NCBI GenBank assembly: GCA_964472545.1
Contig: CAYYNP010000070.1
Location: forward strand, 1 to 35,411
DNA: 35,411 nucleotides
Reading direction: 5' to 3'
DNA from: CAYYNP01 sp964472545
Lineage (GTDB): Bacteria; Planctomycetota; Planctomycetia; Pirellulales; Thermoguttaceae
Positions 1 to 8,130 of this stretch are shown in pieces. The translations under genes and the position numbers were made by a program. How positions within the stretch are numbered: the first letter of the stretch is position 1; each line of letters starts with the position of its first letter. The notes below the pieces were generated by a model. It saw nothing but the letters and a program-made list of their open reading frames with translations, made no database searches and was not told where the DNA came from.

Positions 1-8
1 CGCCCCGA

Positions 9-36
9 GTCCCCAGCCCCGCGTCCCCAGCCCCGA
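9..36. repeat. 14-bp tandem repeat, two copies, near window edge
   Basis: Two adjacent 14-bp units of the form GTCCCCAGCCCCGM lie at 9-22 and 23-36, just past the stop codon of the FG-GAP gene on the other strand. The first eight bases of the window look like part of a further degenerate unit, so the array may continue outside. Confidence 0.7.
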
Positions 37-49
37 ACTCCAACACGAC

Positions 50-1492
50 TCAGAAGTACGTGCGCATGTTGTAGACGTTCCGCTGATGCACGTACGGCTT
101 CTCTCGCCCGTCGGAATCTGCCTGTGTGAAGATCAAGATCTGTTCGCCGCTGTAAGGCTGATAGAGGGCCAGCTCCTCGCGCCGATCGCCGCAGAGATCG
201 ACGGCGAACGCCTGCGTGGCGACCTGCGATTTGGTCGTGCCCCACCGCAGGGCCTTTTGCACGCGCGGCTCGTGCGTGCCCAAATCGGCCACGACGCGTC
301 CCTTGCCGTCGACTAGTCGACGATCGATCGGAATCCAGAGCGACTGGACACGGGGGCTTTGCCAGTTGACCACACAGGGGAAGTCGGGATAGCCGCGAAA
401 CTCGCGCTGTTGTTGGAAGGCCGCGAGTTGCTCTCCGTCGCTGCCGCGCACGGTGATGAAATCGCCCACGTGCCCGCTGCGCAAGATCATTACCTCTTCG
501 CCCGGCTCGTCGTCGAGAAAGTTGCCGGCCCAGATGCCTTGTCCGTGGCTGACGTCCTGCGTGGTCTTGGCCCAGATCGTGCTGCCGTCGGCCGACGTGC
601 AGAAGGCCGGCCCCGTGTTGCAGATGCTGATCAGCACGCCGCGGTCGGCACGGCCGGGCAGTTCGACCGCGGCGGCGCAGTCGGGGTGTTGGCGAGCCGT
701 CTTTTCCCAGAGCACTTTTCCACGCCCGTCGACGAGGATCCTGCCGACGAGGATCTCGTCGCGGCCGTCGCCGTTGACGTCTTCGATGCAGGGCACGTGA
801 GCCACCGTGTTACCGTGGCTCTGCAGATGCCAGAGCGTCTCGAGCTTCGGGTCCAGCGCGACCACGTGGCATGGTACATGTCCGCTGGCACCATACAGGA
901 GCACGATGGCCGCCGGTTTGTCTTTCCCGTCGAGAAAGGCGATTCGTCCCGCCGGATGGCAGCGGCTTCGCGAACCGCCCCGAACGTCGAGATCCAGCGG
1001 CGACGGTCGGGATCGCTCGACCTTGCCCGTGGCGCCGTCGAAGATGCACAGCAGCGGCTTGCCGTCCTGCCAGAACTCGGCGATCACCTCCGAGCGGCCG
1101 TCGCGGTCGACGTCGAAGATCATCGCCACGCCGCGCAAGGCGGGTTCGCGATACTTCCCGTCGGGCATGTGCGTGCGGATCGACGCGTCGCCCCGCTGCC
1201 ACAGCTTGCGGCCTTGATGATCCAGGGCAACCAGGTAGCCCGGCGTCGTCTGCGATCCTTGACGATAGAGCAGGAAGTCGACCCGGCCGTCGTTGTCCAA
1301 GTCGCCCAGGCACGGAAAGCTGCCACGGGCATCGCCGAGTTCGACGGCGTGGTGAAGCTTCATCTGCGGCGCGGCTTCGGTGGGCTCGCCTTGCTCCGTC
1401 CAGTTCTGCTCGGCTGCGCAGACGACGATCCGCAGTGTGGTCCCCGACAGAAACATGGCGGCCAGCGCAGCGGCGACAATGCGGTGAATCAT
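50..1492 (-). CDS. Secreted FG-GAP/VCBS beta-propeller protein, possibly PL11 rhamnogalacturonan lyase-like
   Basis: The 480-residue protein starts with a hydrophobic signal peptide (about residues 1-26). It then shows at least four calcium-loop-like repeats of the D-x-[DN]-x-D-G-R-x-[DE] type (DLDNDGRVD, DVDRDGRSE, DVNGDGRDE and the decayed DLCGDRREE), each followed by a hydrophobic strand. This is the pattern of FG-GAP/VCBS propeller blades. The C-terminus (ILIFTQADSDGREKPYVHQ followed by NVYNMRTYF) resembles, from memory, the tail of planctomycete proteins annotated as rhamnogalacturonan lyase-like. I cannot name catalytic residues, so a lyase function is only inferred; a non-catalytic sugar- or calcium-binding propeller is equally possible. 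It probably acts outside the cytoplasm. It is transcribed away from the TolQ-like operon, with a 535-bp gap between the two starts. Confidence 0.75.
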   Translation of the reverse strand: MIHRIVAAALAAMFLSGTTLRIVVCAAEQNWTEQGEPTEAAPQMKLHHAVELGDARGSFPCLGDLDNDGRVDFLLYRQGSQTTPGYLVALDHQGRKLWQRGDASIRTHMPDGKYREPALRGVAMIFDVDRDGRSEVIAEFWQDGKPLLCIFDGATGKVERSRPSPLDLDVRGGSRSRCHPAGRIAFLDGKDKPAAIVLLYGASGHVPCHVVALDPKLETLWHLQSHGNTVAHVPCIEDVNGDGRDEILVGRILVDGRGKVLWEKTARQHPDCAAAVELPGRADRGVLISICNTGPAFCTSADGSTIWAKTTQDVSHGQGIWAGNFLDDEPGEEVMILRSGHVGDFITVRGSDGEQLAAFQQQREFRGYPDFPCVVNWQSPRVQSLWIPIDRRLVDGKGRVVADLGTHEPRVQKALRWGTTKSQVATQAFAVDLCGDRREELALYQPYSGEQILIFTQADSDGREKPYVHQRNVYNMRTYF

Positions 1493-2027
1493 GGCGATCT
1501 CCTCCAGCGGGGCGTTCGAGTGCCGTGGGAAGCGGCATGCTCAGCGTAGTCGGCGCCGATGTGACACGCAAGCGTCGACGTGGACAAAGAGCAGGGCAGC
1601 GTCGCCGTACCGGCGACGGCCAAACGCGAATGGCCCGCGGCAGAGTGCCAAGAAAAAGTAACAGTCCGGGTAGCCATCGTCGGGCCAACACCGGACTGTT
1701 TCCCCCCCTGGGAACGTACGCGTGATTTCGTCGAGTGCCCCGGTGATCTCTCCATTTGGGTTCGCCGGGCCGCCGTGCTTGTGTGGGTCTCCACACCAGC
1801 GGCGACAAAGCAAATCATCGGCCACACGGCGGCCGACACTTTGGCAAACTTTGCCGGTTCGTCGAATTCTGCCGGTTGGGGTCTGCCGGTTCTCTGCGGC
1901 GGTTTTACCGATTGGGCTCATAAACTCTGCCGATTAGGCCGATTTTAACGACGGGCGTGCGGTCGCTGCGCGCCCGATGGGGGGAGTTTGATCGAACCGC
2001 GAGAAACTCCAGCAAGGGAACCTGCCC
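1493..2027. other. Intergenic region between divergent genes, with TGCCGGTT repeats
   Basis: I see no convincing gene in these 535 bases; open frames here lack ribosome binding sites and family features. The right part carries four copies of an 8-bp word: TGCCGGTT at 1852-1859, 1870-1877 and 1884-1891, and TGCCGATT at 1928-1935. Promoters for the FG-GAP gene (leftward) and the TolQ-like operon (rightward) should lie here, but I cannot place a good -35/-10 pair. Confidence 0.5.
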
Positions 2028-3350
2028 GTGAGTAAGTCGAATCGCCTGGCCACCGCCGTCTTGAAATCCCCCGTCGTGTGGGGGGGGCTGGCGTCGTTTG
2101 GGTTCTATGAACTGATCCGCGCGGGGCTGATTGGCTCGGGGCCGCTGGCCGGCGAGTTCTTTCAACGCTACTTCGCCAGTCACCCGGTAGAATATGCGGC
2201 CACGACGATGTTCTTCATCGGGCTGGCCGCCTTGGCGTTGAAGCTGCTCGACGTGTTCGTGCAATACCGGGGCATCGGCGAGCCGATCTTGCCTCGGTCG
2301 TCGTCGGCCGAACATTCGCCGGGCGATTGCGACGTTCTGCTCACGCGACTCGACCGTTTGCCCCGGCGCCGTCGTGGCGGGCGGCTGGCCGGCCGGCTCC
2401 GCGACGCGATCGGGCACGTCCGGCGCCGCGGCACGGCCGACGGGCTCGACGATCATTTGCGATATCTGGCCGAAGCCGACGCCGACCGGCTCTACGGTGG
2501 CTTCGCTATGGTGCGGGTGATCATCTGGGCGATCCCGATCCTGGGCTTCCTCGGCACCGTCATCGGCATCACGTTGGCGATCGCCAACCTCGCACCGGAC
2601 GCGTTGGAGAGTTCGCTGCCGGAGGTGACCAAGGGTTTGGGAGTGGCGTTCGACACCACGGCCTTGGCATTGGGGTTGTCGATCGTCTTGATGTTTGCCC
2701 AGTTTCTCACCGATCGGGCCGAAAGTGCGCTGCTGGAGAGGATCGACGGGCGCGCCGCAGACGAACTCGAAGGCCGTTTCGAGCACACGCCGGACGGCCC
2801 CGACGGGCAGCTTCTGGCCGTGCGGCGGATGGCCGAGACGGTGGTCCAGGTGACCGAGGAACTCGTACGCCGGCAGGCCGCGATCTGGCAAGATTCGATG
2901 GACGCCGCCGCCGAACGATGGTCGCAGATGACCGACGTGGCCGAAGAGAAACTGCAGCAGGCGATGGCCGGCGCGCTCAACGAGAGCCTCAAGATCCACG
3001 CCCAGGAGTTGGCCACTTCAACGCGTTCGACCGTGGAAGCCGCCGACCGCCACTGGCAGCGCGTGCAGGAGAGTCAGACGAAACAGGCCGAGTCGTTGGC
3101 CGCGCTGCAATCGGGCCTGGTCAAACAGGGCGACGTGCTGCATCGGGCCGTCGGCGCCACCGGCGACGTGTTGAAGCTCGAAGAGGCGCTCAACCACAAC
3201 CTGGCCAGCCTGGCCGGGGCGAAGAACTTCGAGAAGACGGTCATGAGCCTTGCGGCGGCCATCCATCTGCTCAACGGCCGGCTTTCGGATCAGCCAACGG
3301 CAGGCCCCGTCCAACTCGAGTCGGCCGACGCGTCGAACCAAGCGGCATGA
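2028..3350 (+). CDS. MotA/TolQ/ExbB-type proton channel subunit with long coiled-coil tail
   Basis: The protein has 440 residues and starts at GTG 2028, seven bases after AAGGGAA. Likely membrane spans are at about 15-37, 57-79, 162-187 and 204-226. The third holds GFLGTVIGITLAI and the fourth GVAFDTTALALGLSIVLMF; these are the two signature pore helices of the MotA/TolQ/ExbB family. The cytoplasmic loop between spans 2 and 3 is basic and rich in arginine. After about residue 285 there is a long, probably coiled-coil tail of about 150 residues ending in a conserved-looking segment (FEKTVMSLAAAIHLLNGRL). TolQ and ExbB lack such a tail, whereas ZorA of the Zorya defence system has an extended one. 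Known family role: proton flow through a pentamer drives a partner dimer. The next two genes, 13 and 14 bases apart, encode the likely partners. The cargo or target of the motor is unknown. Confidence 0.85.
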   Translation: MSKSNRLATAVLKSPVVWGGLASFGFYELIRAGLIGSGPLAGEFFQRYFASHPVEYAATTMFFIGLAALALKLLDVFVQYRGIGEPILPRSSSAEHSPGDCDVLLTRLDRLPRRRRGGRLAGRLRDAIGHVRRRGTADGLDDHLRYLAEADADRLYGGFAMVRVIIWAIPILGFLGTVIGITLAIANLAPDALESSLPEVTKGLGVAFDTTALALGLSIVLMFAQFLTDRAESALLERIDGRAADELEGRFEHTPDGPDGQLLAVRRMAETVVQVTEELVRRQAAIWQDSMDAAAERWSQMTDVAEEKLQQAMAGALNESLKIHAQELATSTRSTVEAADRHWQRVQESQTKQAESLAALQSGLVKQGDVLHRAVGATGDVLKLEEALNHNLASLAGAKNFEKTVMSLAAAIHLLNGRLSDQPTAGPVQLESADASNQAA

Positions 3351-3363
3351 GACCTGCCATCCG

Positions 3364-4923
3364 ATGAGTTCTCCCAGCCACACCCGCAAACGTCGACGAA
3401 CGCCGGCCGCCGGCGCGTCGCTGTTTCCGTTTCTTGCCGTGCTGATCTGCACGATGGGGGCGTTGATCGTGTTGCTGGTGGTGATTGCCCGGCAAGCCCG
3501 ACTCCAGGCCGCCGCCGTGGCGTCGGAGAAGACGGCCGAACAAGAGGCAGAGGCGGCCCGGCTTCAACAAGAGCAGGACCTTCAGCAGGAAGAGGTCCGC
3601 TGGCGGATCGAGATGCTGCGCCAATCGCGCCGCCAGACCGAAGCCCAATTGCAGGCGGCGCGCGACCGACTGGGACATCTCGAAAGCCACGCCCTGAACT
3701 TGCAGCAGGAGCTGCTTCGTTTGCAAGGCGTGCTGGCGCAGCTCGATGCGGCCGGACATACCGGGACCGGACAGCGTGCCGAGATCGAGGCGGAACTGGC
3801 TCGCACGCAGGCGGAAATTGCCGACGCCATGCGCCGGCTCGACGAAGCCAAGCGTACGGCGGCCGATAGCAACCGTTCCTTCGCCGTGGTGCCCTATCGC
3901 AGCCTCAACGAGACGGCCCGCCGGCCGATCTACATCGAATGCCGCAGCGATTCAGTCGTGCTCCAGCCGGAGGGGATCGTGCTTCCGCTCGAGGACTTCA
4001 TGGGGCCAATGGGTTCGGGGAATCCGATGGCCGTGGCGCTTCGCGCGACGCGGGAGTATCTGGCCAACCAGGGCGTCGACGGCTCGCAGGAGTGGGGCGA
4101 GCCGTATCCGTTGGTGCTGGTGCGGCCGGATGGGATTGTGGCCTATGCTGCGGTGCGCGGTGCCATGAAAGACTGGGGGTCGGAGTTCGGATACGAGTTG
4201 ATCGACGAAGATTGGAAGCTCGAATTCCAGCCGGCCGATCCGCACATGGCCGACATCGTGCAGCGGGCCGTCGACACCGCCCGCAGAAACCAACGGCAAC
4301 TGGCCGCCGTGATCGGGCAGGGATCCGGCACCGGCCGGCCAGTATATGGGGTGACGTCAACGCCGGGCGGCATTGTTCGCGTCGACGGGGGCCCCCGCGG
4401 CGACCGGCTGCGCTTCGCCCCACAAAAGCCGGAAGGGCCGATCGGTGCCCGGGTCGGGCCGCAAGTCGCGCCGACACCGGACGACAGGGTAGCGCCAAAT
4501 CCGCAGGGCACGCAGCCGTCGCCCTCCGGTCAGGCCTCGCCGCCAAACGGAGCCGCCGGCGGACAACAAGTGCAAAGCCTGGCCAAATCCCGCGGCAGAG
4601 ACTGGGGGCTGCCGCACAAGCGGGCCGATATGGTCTCGATGACCCGGCCGATCCGCGTCGACTGCCACCACGATCGGCTGATGATCGTGCCCGGCGGCAA
4701 TCCACAACGGGCCGAAACGATAACGCTGGGGCCGCAGACCATCGACGCCGTCGATGACTTCGTGGCGGCCGTTTGGCGCGAGATCGACGCTTGGGGCGTT
4801 GCCGGCACCGGCATGTATTGGCGGCCCGTGCTCAACGTACGCGTCGCCGTCGGCGGCGAGCGGCGGTTTCGGGATCTGAGCGTGTTGTTGGAGGGGAGCG
4901 GATTGCGGGTGGAGAGGAAGTAG
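3364..4923 (+). CDS. Single-span coiled-coil partner protein of the TolQ-like channel, lacking the membrane aspartate
   Basis: I chose ATG 3364 (519 residues) because the frame upstream overlaps the end of the channel gene and is arginine-rich noise. A basic N-terminus is followed by one membrane span (about 20-42, FPFLAVLICTMGALIVLLVV) and a Gln/Glu/Arg-rich coiled coil (about 45-165). Then comes a globular domain starting near 186 (RRPIYIECRSDSVVLQPEG), a Pro/Gly-rich linker (about 320-425) and a second, shorter domain starting near 427 (TRPIRVDCHHDRLMIVPGG). The two domain starts align, so this is an internal duplication. The topology matches ExbD/TolR/MotB, but the position of the essential aspartate (P-L-x-D-V in ExbD/TolR) reads P-F-L-A-V. 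I see no OmpA-type peptidoglycan-binding motif. It is the middle gene of the operon. The exact function is not known to me. Confidence 0.8.
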   Translation: MSSPSHTRKRRRTPAAGASLFPFLAVLICTMGALIVLLVVIARQARLQAAAVASEKTAEQEAEAARLQQEQDLQQEEVRWRIEMLRQSRRQTEAQLQAARDRLGHLESHALNLQQELLRLQGVLAQLDAAGHTGTGQRAEIEAELARTQAEIADAMRRLDEAKRTAADSNRSFAVVPYRSLNETARRPIYIECRSDSVVLQPEGIVLPLEDFMGPMGSGNPMAVALRATREYLANQGVDGSQEWGEPYPLVLVRPDGIVAYAAVRGAMKDWGSEFGYELIDEDWKLEFQPADPHMADIVQRAVDTARRNQRQLAAVIGQGSGTGRPVYGVTSTPGGIVRVDGGPRGDRLRFAPQKPEGPIGARVGPQVAPTPDDRVAPNPQGTQPSPSGQASPPNGAAGGQQVQSLAKSRGRDWGLPHKRADMVSMTRPIRVDCHHDRLMIVPGGNPQRAETITLGPQTIDAVDDFVAAVWREIDAWGVAGTGMYWRPVLNVRVAVGGERRFRDLSVLLEGSGLRVERK

Positions 4924-4937
4924 GGAGAGAGCGAGCC

Positions 4938-5897
4938 ATGCCGCGTGCCGCCCGTCGAAATGCCGATGCCCCCGGCCACGATTCGTTTCTGGATATCGTG
5001 GCCAACATGGTGGGCATTCTGATCATCCTGGTGATGGTCGTGGGTGTGCGGGTGAAGAATGCGCCGGTGGTAACCGCAATTGCGGCGGAGACCGAGCCGG
5101 ACGATTCCGAACTCATTACCGATCTGGGCACCGAGCGATCGCTGCGCGGCGATATCGCCAACGTCCAGCAGCAGGTCCGTGTGATGGAGTTTCGCGCCGC
5201 CGCCCAGCAACAGCGGCGCGATGCGTTGGGCGTGGCATTAGCGGCCGCCGAAGAGGCGATCGAGTCGCGGCGGCAGGAACTTGGTGCCAAGGCACAACGC
5301 GACTTCGACCTGCAGCGTCAACTCTCGGAGCTGCAACTCTACCTGGAACAGCTTCGCCAGCAGCAAGTGCATTTTGAGGCGCAGAAATCGGCCCCTACGG
5401 TCGTCGAAAGCTATCCCACGCCGATCAGCCGCACGGTCGACGAATACGAAGTCCACTTCCAGCTTCGCGCCGGCCGGGTTGCCCGGGTGCCGTTGAAGGA
5501 ACTGAGGGAATTGGCGATCGTCGACGCACGAATAAAGGCGAACCAGATGTCCGGGTCGCCCGAGATCGCCGGCACGTTGGGCCCGGAGGCCGGCTTCCAC
5601 GTCCGCTATCGGTGCTCGCGGCAGTACGAGTCGTACGAGTTCATACCCGTCTCCCGCGATCTGGGCGAAACGCTCGACGAGGCCCTGGCTGAAGGCTCCG
5701 CGTTCCGTCGGGCACTGGCTAGTTTCCACCCCGACCGTTCGACGTTGACCATCTGGACCTATCCCGACAGCTTTGCCGCGTATCGCCGGTTGAAGAAAGA
5801 GGCGTATTTGTTGGGCTACCCCACGGCTGCCCGCCTGTTACAGCACGGAGAACTGATCGGCGCCTCGTCGCACGGGAACAAGTCGGTGGCACAGTAG
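4938..5897 (+). CDS. Single-span coiled-coil partner protein with ExbD/MotB-like membrane aspartate
   Basis: Start ATG 4938 gives 319 residues and sits 14 bases after the previous stop, behind the purine-rich GGGAGAGAGCGAG. A short basic N-terminus leads into one membrane span (about 17-38, SFLDIVANMVGILIILVMVV). It carries Asp19 in the place of the proton-relaying aspartate of ExbD, TolR and MotB. A coiled coil follows at about 70-160 (rich in Gln, Arg and Glu), then a domain of about 150 residues beginning near TVDEYEVHFQLRAGRVARVP and ending in a hydrophilic tail. No OmpA-like domain is visible. With the two genes before it this looks like a complete stator or motor unit. I infer that this protein and its alanine-bearing neighbour form a heterodimeric plug partner. 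The gene is followed by a heptamer repeat and then by bioA convergently. Confidence 0.8.
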   Translation: MPRAARRNADAPGHDSFLDIVANMVGILIILVMVVGVRVKNAPVVTAIAAETEPDDSELITDLGTERSLRGDIANVQQQVRVMEFRAAAQQQRRDALGVALAAAEEAIESRRQELGAKAQRDFDLQRQLSELQLYLEQLRQQQVHFEAQKSAPTVVESYPTPISRTVDEYEVHFQLRAGRVARVPLKELRELAIVDARIKANQMSGSPEIAGTLGPEAGFHVRYRCSRQYESYEFIPVSRDLGETLDEALAEGSAFRRALASFHPDRSTLTIWTYPDSFAAYRRLKKEAYLLGYPTAARLLQHGELIGASSHGNKSVAQ

Positions 5898-5901
5898 GGG
5901 A

Positions 5902-5936
5902 GTAGTAGGCGGTAGACAGTGGGCAGTAGGCAGTTG
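5902..5936. repeat. Degenerate heptanucleotide repeat (GCAGTAG-like), five units
   Basis: Five consecutive 7-bp units read GTAGTAG, GCGGTAG, ACAGTGG, GCAGTAG, GCAGTTG. The array starts four bases after the stop of the last TolQ-operon gene and ends 13 bases before the bioA stop. The same unit in the opposite orientation recurs at 14412-14446. Confidence 0.8.
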
Positions 5937-5949
5937 AGGACGTGTGCAA

Positions 5950-7299
5950 CTATCCCGCGGCTACGATCCCTCGTTCGACCGCCGTAGCGATCCTCTCCAA
6001 CTCTCCCGCTGCAATCGCCAGCGGGGGCATAATCACGATCACGTTGCCCAGCGGCCGCAGCAGGACGCCTTCGCCTCGGGCGTGGTCGCAGACGCGCATG
6101 CCGCGTTTCTCTGCCCAGGGATGTGGCTCTTTGGTGGCGCGGTCGCGGACCAGTTCGATTGCGCCGATCAGCCCGCATTGGCGGACGTGGCCGACTCGCG
6201 GGAGTTGGGCAATTCGTTGCAGATGGTCGGTGAGCCGGGCGATCTTCGGTTGCAGCCTGGCGAGCGTCTGCTCTTGCTCGAAGACGTCCAACGACGCCAA
6301 CGCCACCGCCGCCCCCAGCGGGTTGCCGCCGTAGGTGTGGCCGTGGAAGAAGGCCTTGCTCTGGGCGTAGTCGCCGAGGAACGCCCGATAGATCTCGTCC
6401 GTGGCCAATGTGGCAGCCATCGGCAGATAGCCGGCGGTGAGGCCTTTGGCCAGGCAGAGCAAGTCGGGGGCGACGCCCTCGTGTTCGCAGGCGAACATCC
6501 GGCCGGTACGTCCGAAGCCTACGGCCACCTCGTCGGCGATTAGCAGCACGTCGTACTTCCGCGTCAACTCCCGCACGCCGCGGAGATACCCGGCCGGATG
6601 GACGATCATTCCCGCGGCGGCCTGCACCAGCGGCTCGATCACCAGCGCGGCGATCCGCTCGTGGTGCTGGGCCAGTACGTCTTCCATCGTACGCAGCGCG
6701 TGTTCGAGCAGGTCCTCCTCCGCCACACCCTCCGGCGGGCGATACGGATTCGGCGCCGGTACACGGAGCGTCTCGAACAACAATGGCCGAAACACCGCGT
6801 GGAACCGTTCCACGCCGCCGACGCTCACGCTGCCCAGCGTATCGCCGTGATAGGCGTCGCCAAGGGCCAGATAGCAGGTCTTCTCGGGCCGCGGGTCGTC
6901 GCGCTGCTGCCAGTATTGAAAGGTCATTTTCACGGCCACCTCGACCGCCGTGGCCCCGTCGTCGGAGAAGAAGACGTGTTCGAGTCCGGGTGGGGCCAGA
7001 TCGACCAGCCGCCGGGCCAGTTCGATGGTGGTCGGGTTCGACGTGCCGAGCGACGTGACGTGGGCCACGCGGTCGAGTTGATCGCGAATCGCCGCGTCCA
7101 GCTTCGGGTGGCGATGCCCGTGCAGGTTGCACCAGAGGCTGCTCACACCGTCGAGATACTCGTTGCCGTCGACGTCCGTCAACACGCACTCCTCGGCCCG
7201 CTCGATGATCAGCGGCTCGTACTCGGCCATCTGCGTGAAAGCATGCCAGACGAGCGAGCGGTCCCAGGCGTCGAGTTGTTGGCGAGAAGGTCTGGGCAT
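5950..7299 (-). CDS. bioA: Adenosylmethionine-8-amino-7-oxononanoate aminotransferase
   Basis: This PLP enzyme of biotin synthesis transfers the amino group of S-adenosylmethionine to KAPA, giving DAPA. The 449-residue length is typical. Family marks are WHAFTQM near residue 18 (compare WHPYTSM in E. coli), SLWCNLHGH near 54, the aspartate that binds the PLP nitrogen in IADEVAVGFGRTG (Asp256), and the Schiff-base lysine in LCLAKGLTAGYLP (Lys285). ATG 7299 has no clear ribosome binding site, but upstream residues in the frame look random. It lies 45 bases downstream of the SAM hydroxide adenosyltransferase gene on the same strand and is probably co-transcribed with it. No other bio gene is in the window. 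Confidence 0.93.
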   Translation of the reverse strand: MPRPSRQQLDAWDRSLVWHAFTQMAEYEPLIIERAEECVLTDVDGNEYLDGVSSLWCNLHGHRHPKLDAAIRDQLDRVAHVTSLGTSNPTTIELARRLVDLAPPGLEHVFFSDDGATAVEVAVKMTFQYWQQRDDPRPEKTCYLALGDAYHGDTLGSVSVGGVERFHAVFRPLLFETLRVPAPNPYRPPEGVAEEDLLEHALRTMEDVLAQHHERIAALVIEPLVQAAAGMIVHPAGYLRGVRELTRKYDVLLIADEVAVGFGRTGRMFACEHEGVAPDLLCLAKGLTAGYLPMAATLATDEIYRAFLGDYAQSKAFFHGHTYGGNPLGAAVALASLDVFEQEQTLARLQPKIARLTDHLQRIAQLPRVGHVRQCGLIGAIELVRDRATKEPHPWAEKRGMRVCDHARGEGVLLRPLGNVIVIMPPLAIAAGELERIATAVERGIVAAG

Positions 7300-7344
7300 G
7301 GTGCGAAACTGGATTCGAGCGACCTACGGCCAATCAGTCCCATC

Positions 7345-8130
7345 TCACTCCCACGCCACCACCACCGGGCAGCCCACGTCGATGCCGAGCATTTCGGCCG
7401 CGTTGTCGCCCACCACGGCCAATTCCAACCGGCCGCCGGAGCCGACCAGCGCGATCAGCGTGCCGCGGGGCTGTTCGCCGTAGGCGCTGTAGATGCCCCA
7501 GGTTTCGTAGATATTGCAGACAATGCACACGCGTTCATCGGTCGGACGGCCGACGAGCATATCGACCGTGATGTTGGTAATCAGATTGCCGAACGAGTCG
7601 ACGGCCTGGACGATCCCTCGCAGGCGGCCCGGTGTCTGGGCGACCGCGGGCCAATCGATGGAAGTCAGGGCGGCATGGGACGGGCCCAATCGCTCGGGAT
7701 CGACGCCCAGGCTCAAGTGGGCGGCCGCCGGGGCCATGATATCGCGGCCGTGGAAGGTCGAGGAGACCTCCGGGAGCCAATACGCGGTCTCTTCCAGTCG
7801 GATGATCTTTGACGCCGGCATGCGGTCGGCCAGGCGGCTGAGCAGGCCGTTGTCGGGGGCCACGTAGTGTTGGTGCCCGATGCGGGCATAGACGATCGCT
7901 CGATCGGTCCCCACGCCCGGATCGACGACCGCCACGTGAATCGTGTCTTCGGGATACCAGCCGGTCACGTCGTCGAGCACGACGGCACCACGGCGGATGT
8001 CTTGGGCGGGGACGTCGTGCGACAAATCGACCACGGTCGCCGCAGGATTGATCGAGAGGATCACGCCTTTCATGGCCGCCACGTACGGGCTGCCGGTGCC
8101 GAAGTCGGTGGTCAGCGTGATGATGCTCAC
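7345..8130 (-). CDS. SAM hydroxide adenosyltransferase (DUF62 family)
   Basis: The 261-residue protein belongs to the family that includes fluorinase and chlorinase. The common bacterial and archaeal members hydrolyse S-adenosylmethionine to adenosine and methionine. The conserved Asp-Arg-His trio of the hydrolases is present: Asp70 and Arg77 in VVDPGVGTDR, His127 in STFHGRD. The N-terminus ITLTTDFGTGSPYVAAMKG is also diagnostic. The halogenase subfamilies lack this trio, so hydrolysis is favoured. It starts at GTG 8130, whose last two bases are the first two of the gatB stop (GTGA), so translation is probably coupled. The next gene, bioA, also consumes SAM. Confidence 0.9.
   Translation of the reverse strand: MSIITLTTDFGTGSPYVAAMKGVILSINPAATVVDLSHDVPAQDIRRGAVVLDDVTGWYPEDTIHVAVVDPGVGTDRAIVYARIGHQHYVAPDNGLLSRLADRMPASKIIRLEETAYWLPEVSSTFHGRDIMAPAAAHLSLGVDPERLGPSHAALTSIDWPAVAQTPGRLRGIVQAVDSFGNLITNITVDMLVGRPTDERVCIVCNIYETWGIYSAYGEQPRGTLIALVGSGGRLELAVVGDNAAEMLGIDVGCPVVVAWE

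Noticed and set aside
2028..5897. Direct assignment of the operon as Zorya
   Set aside because: The channel subunit is similar in layout, but there is no OmpA domain and no ZorC, ZorD or ZorE-like gene beside it.
5816..7333. 505-residue minus-strand frame
   Set aside because: It overlaps bioA in another frame and is arginine/proline-rich; bioA has all family motifs.
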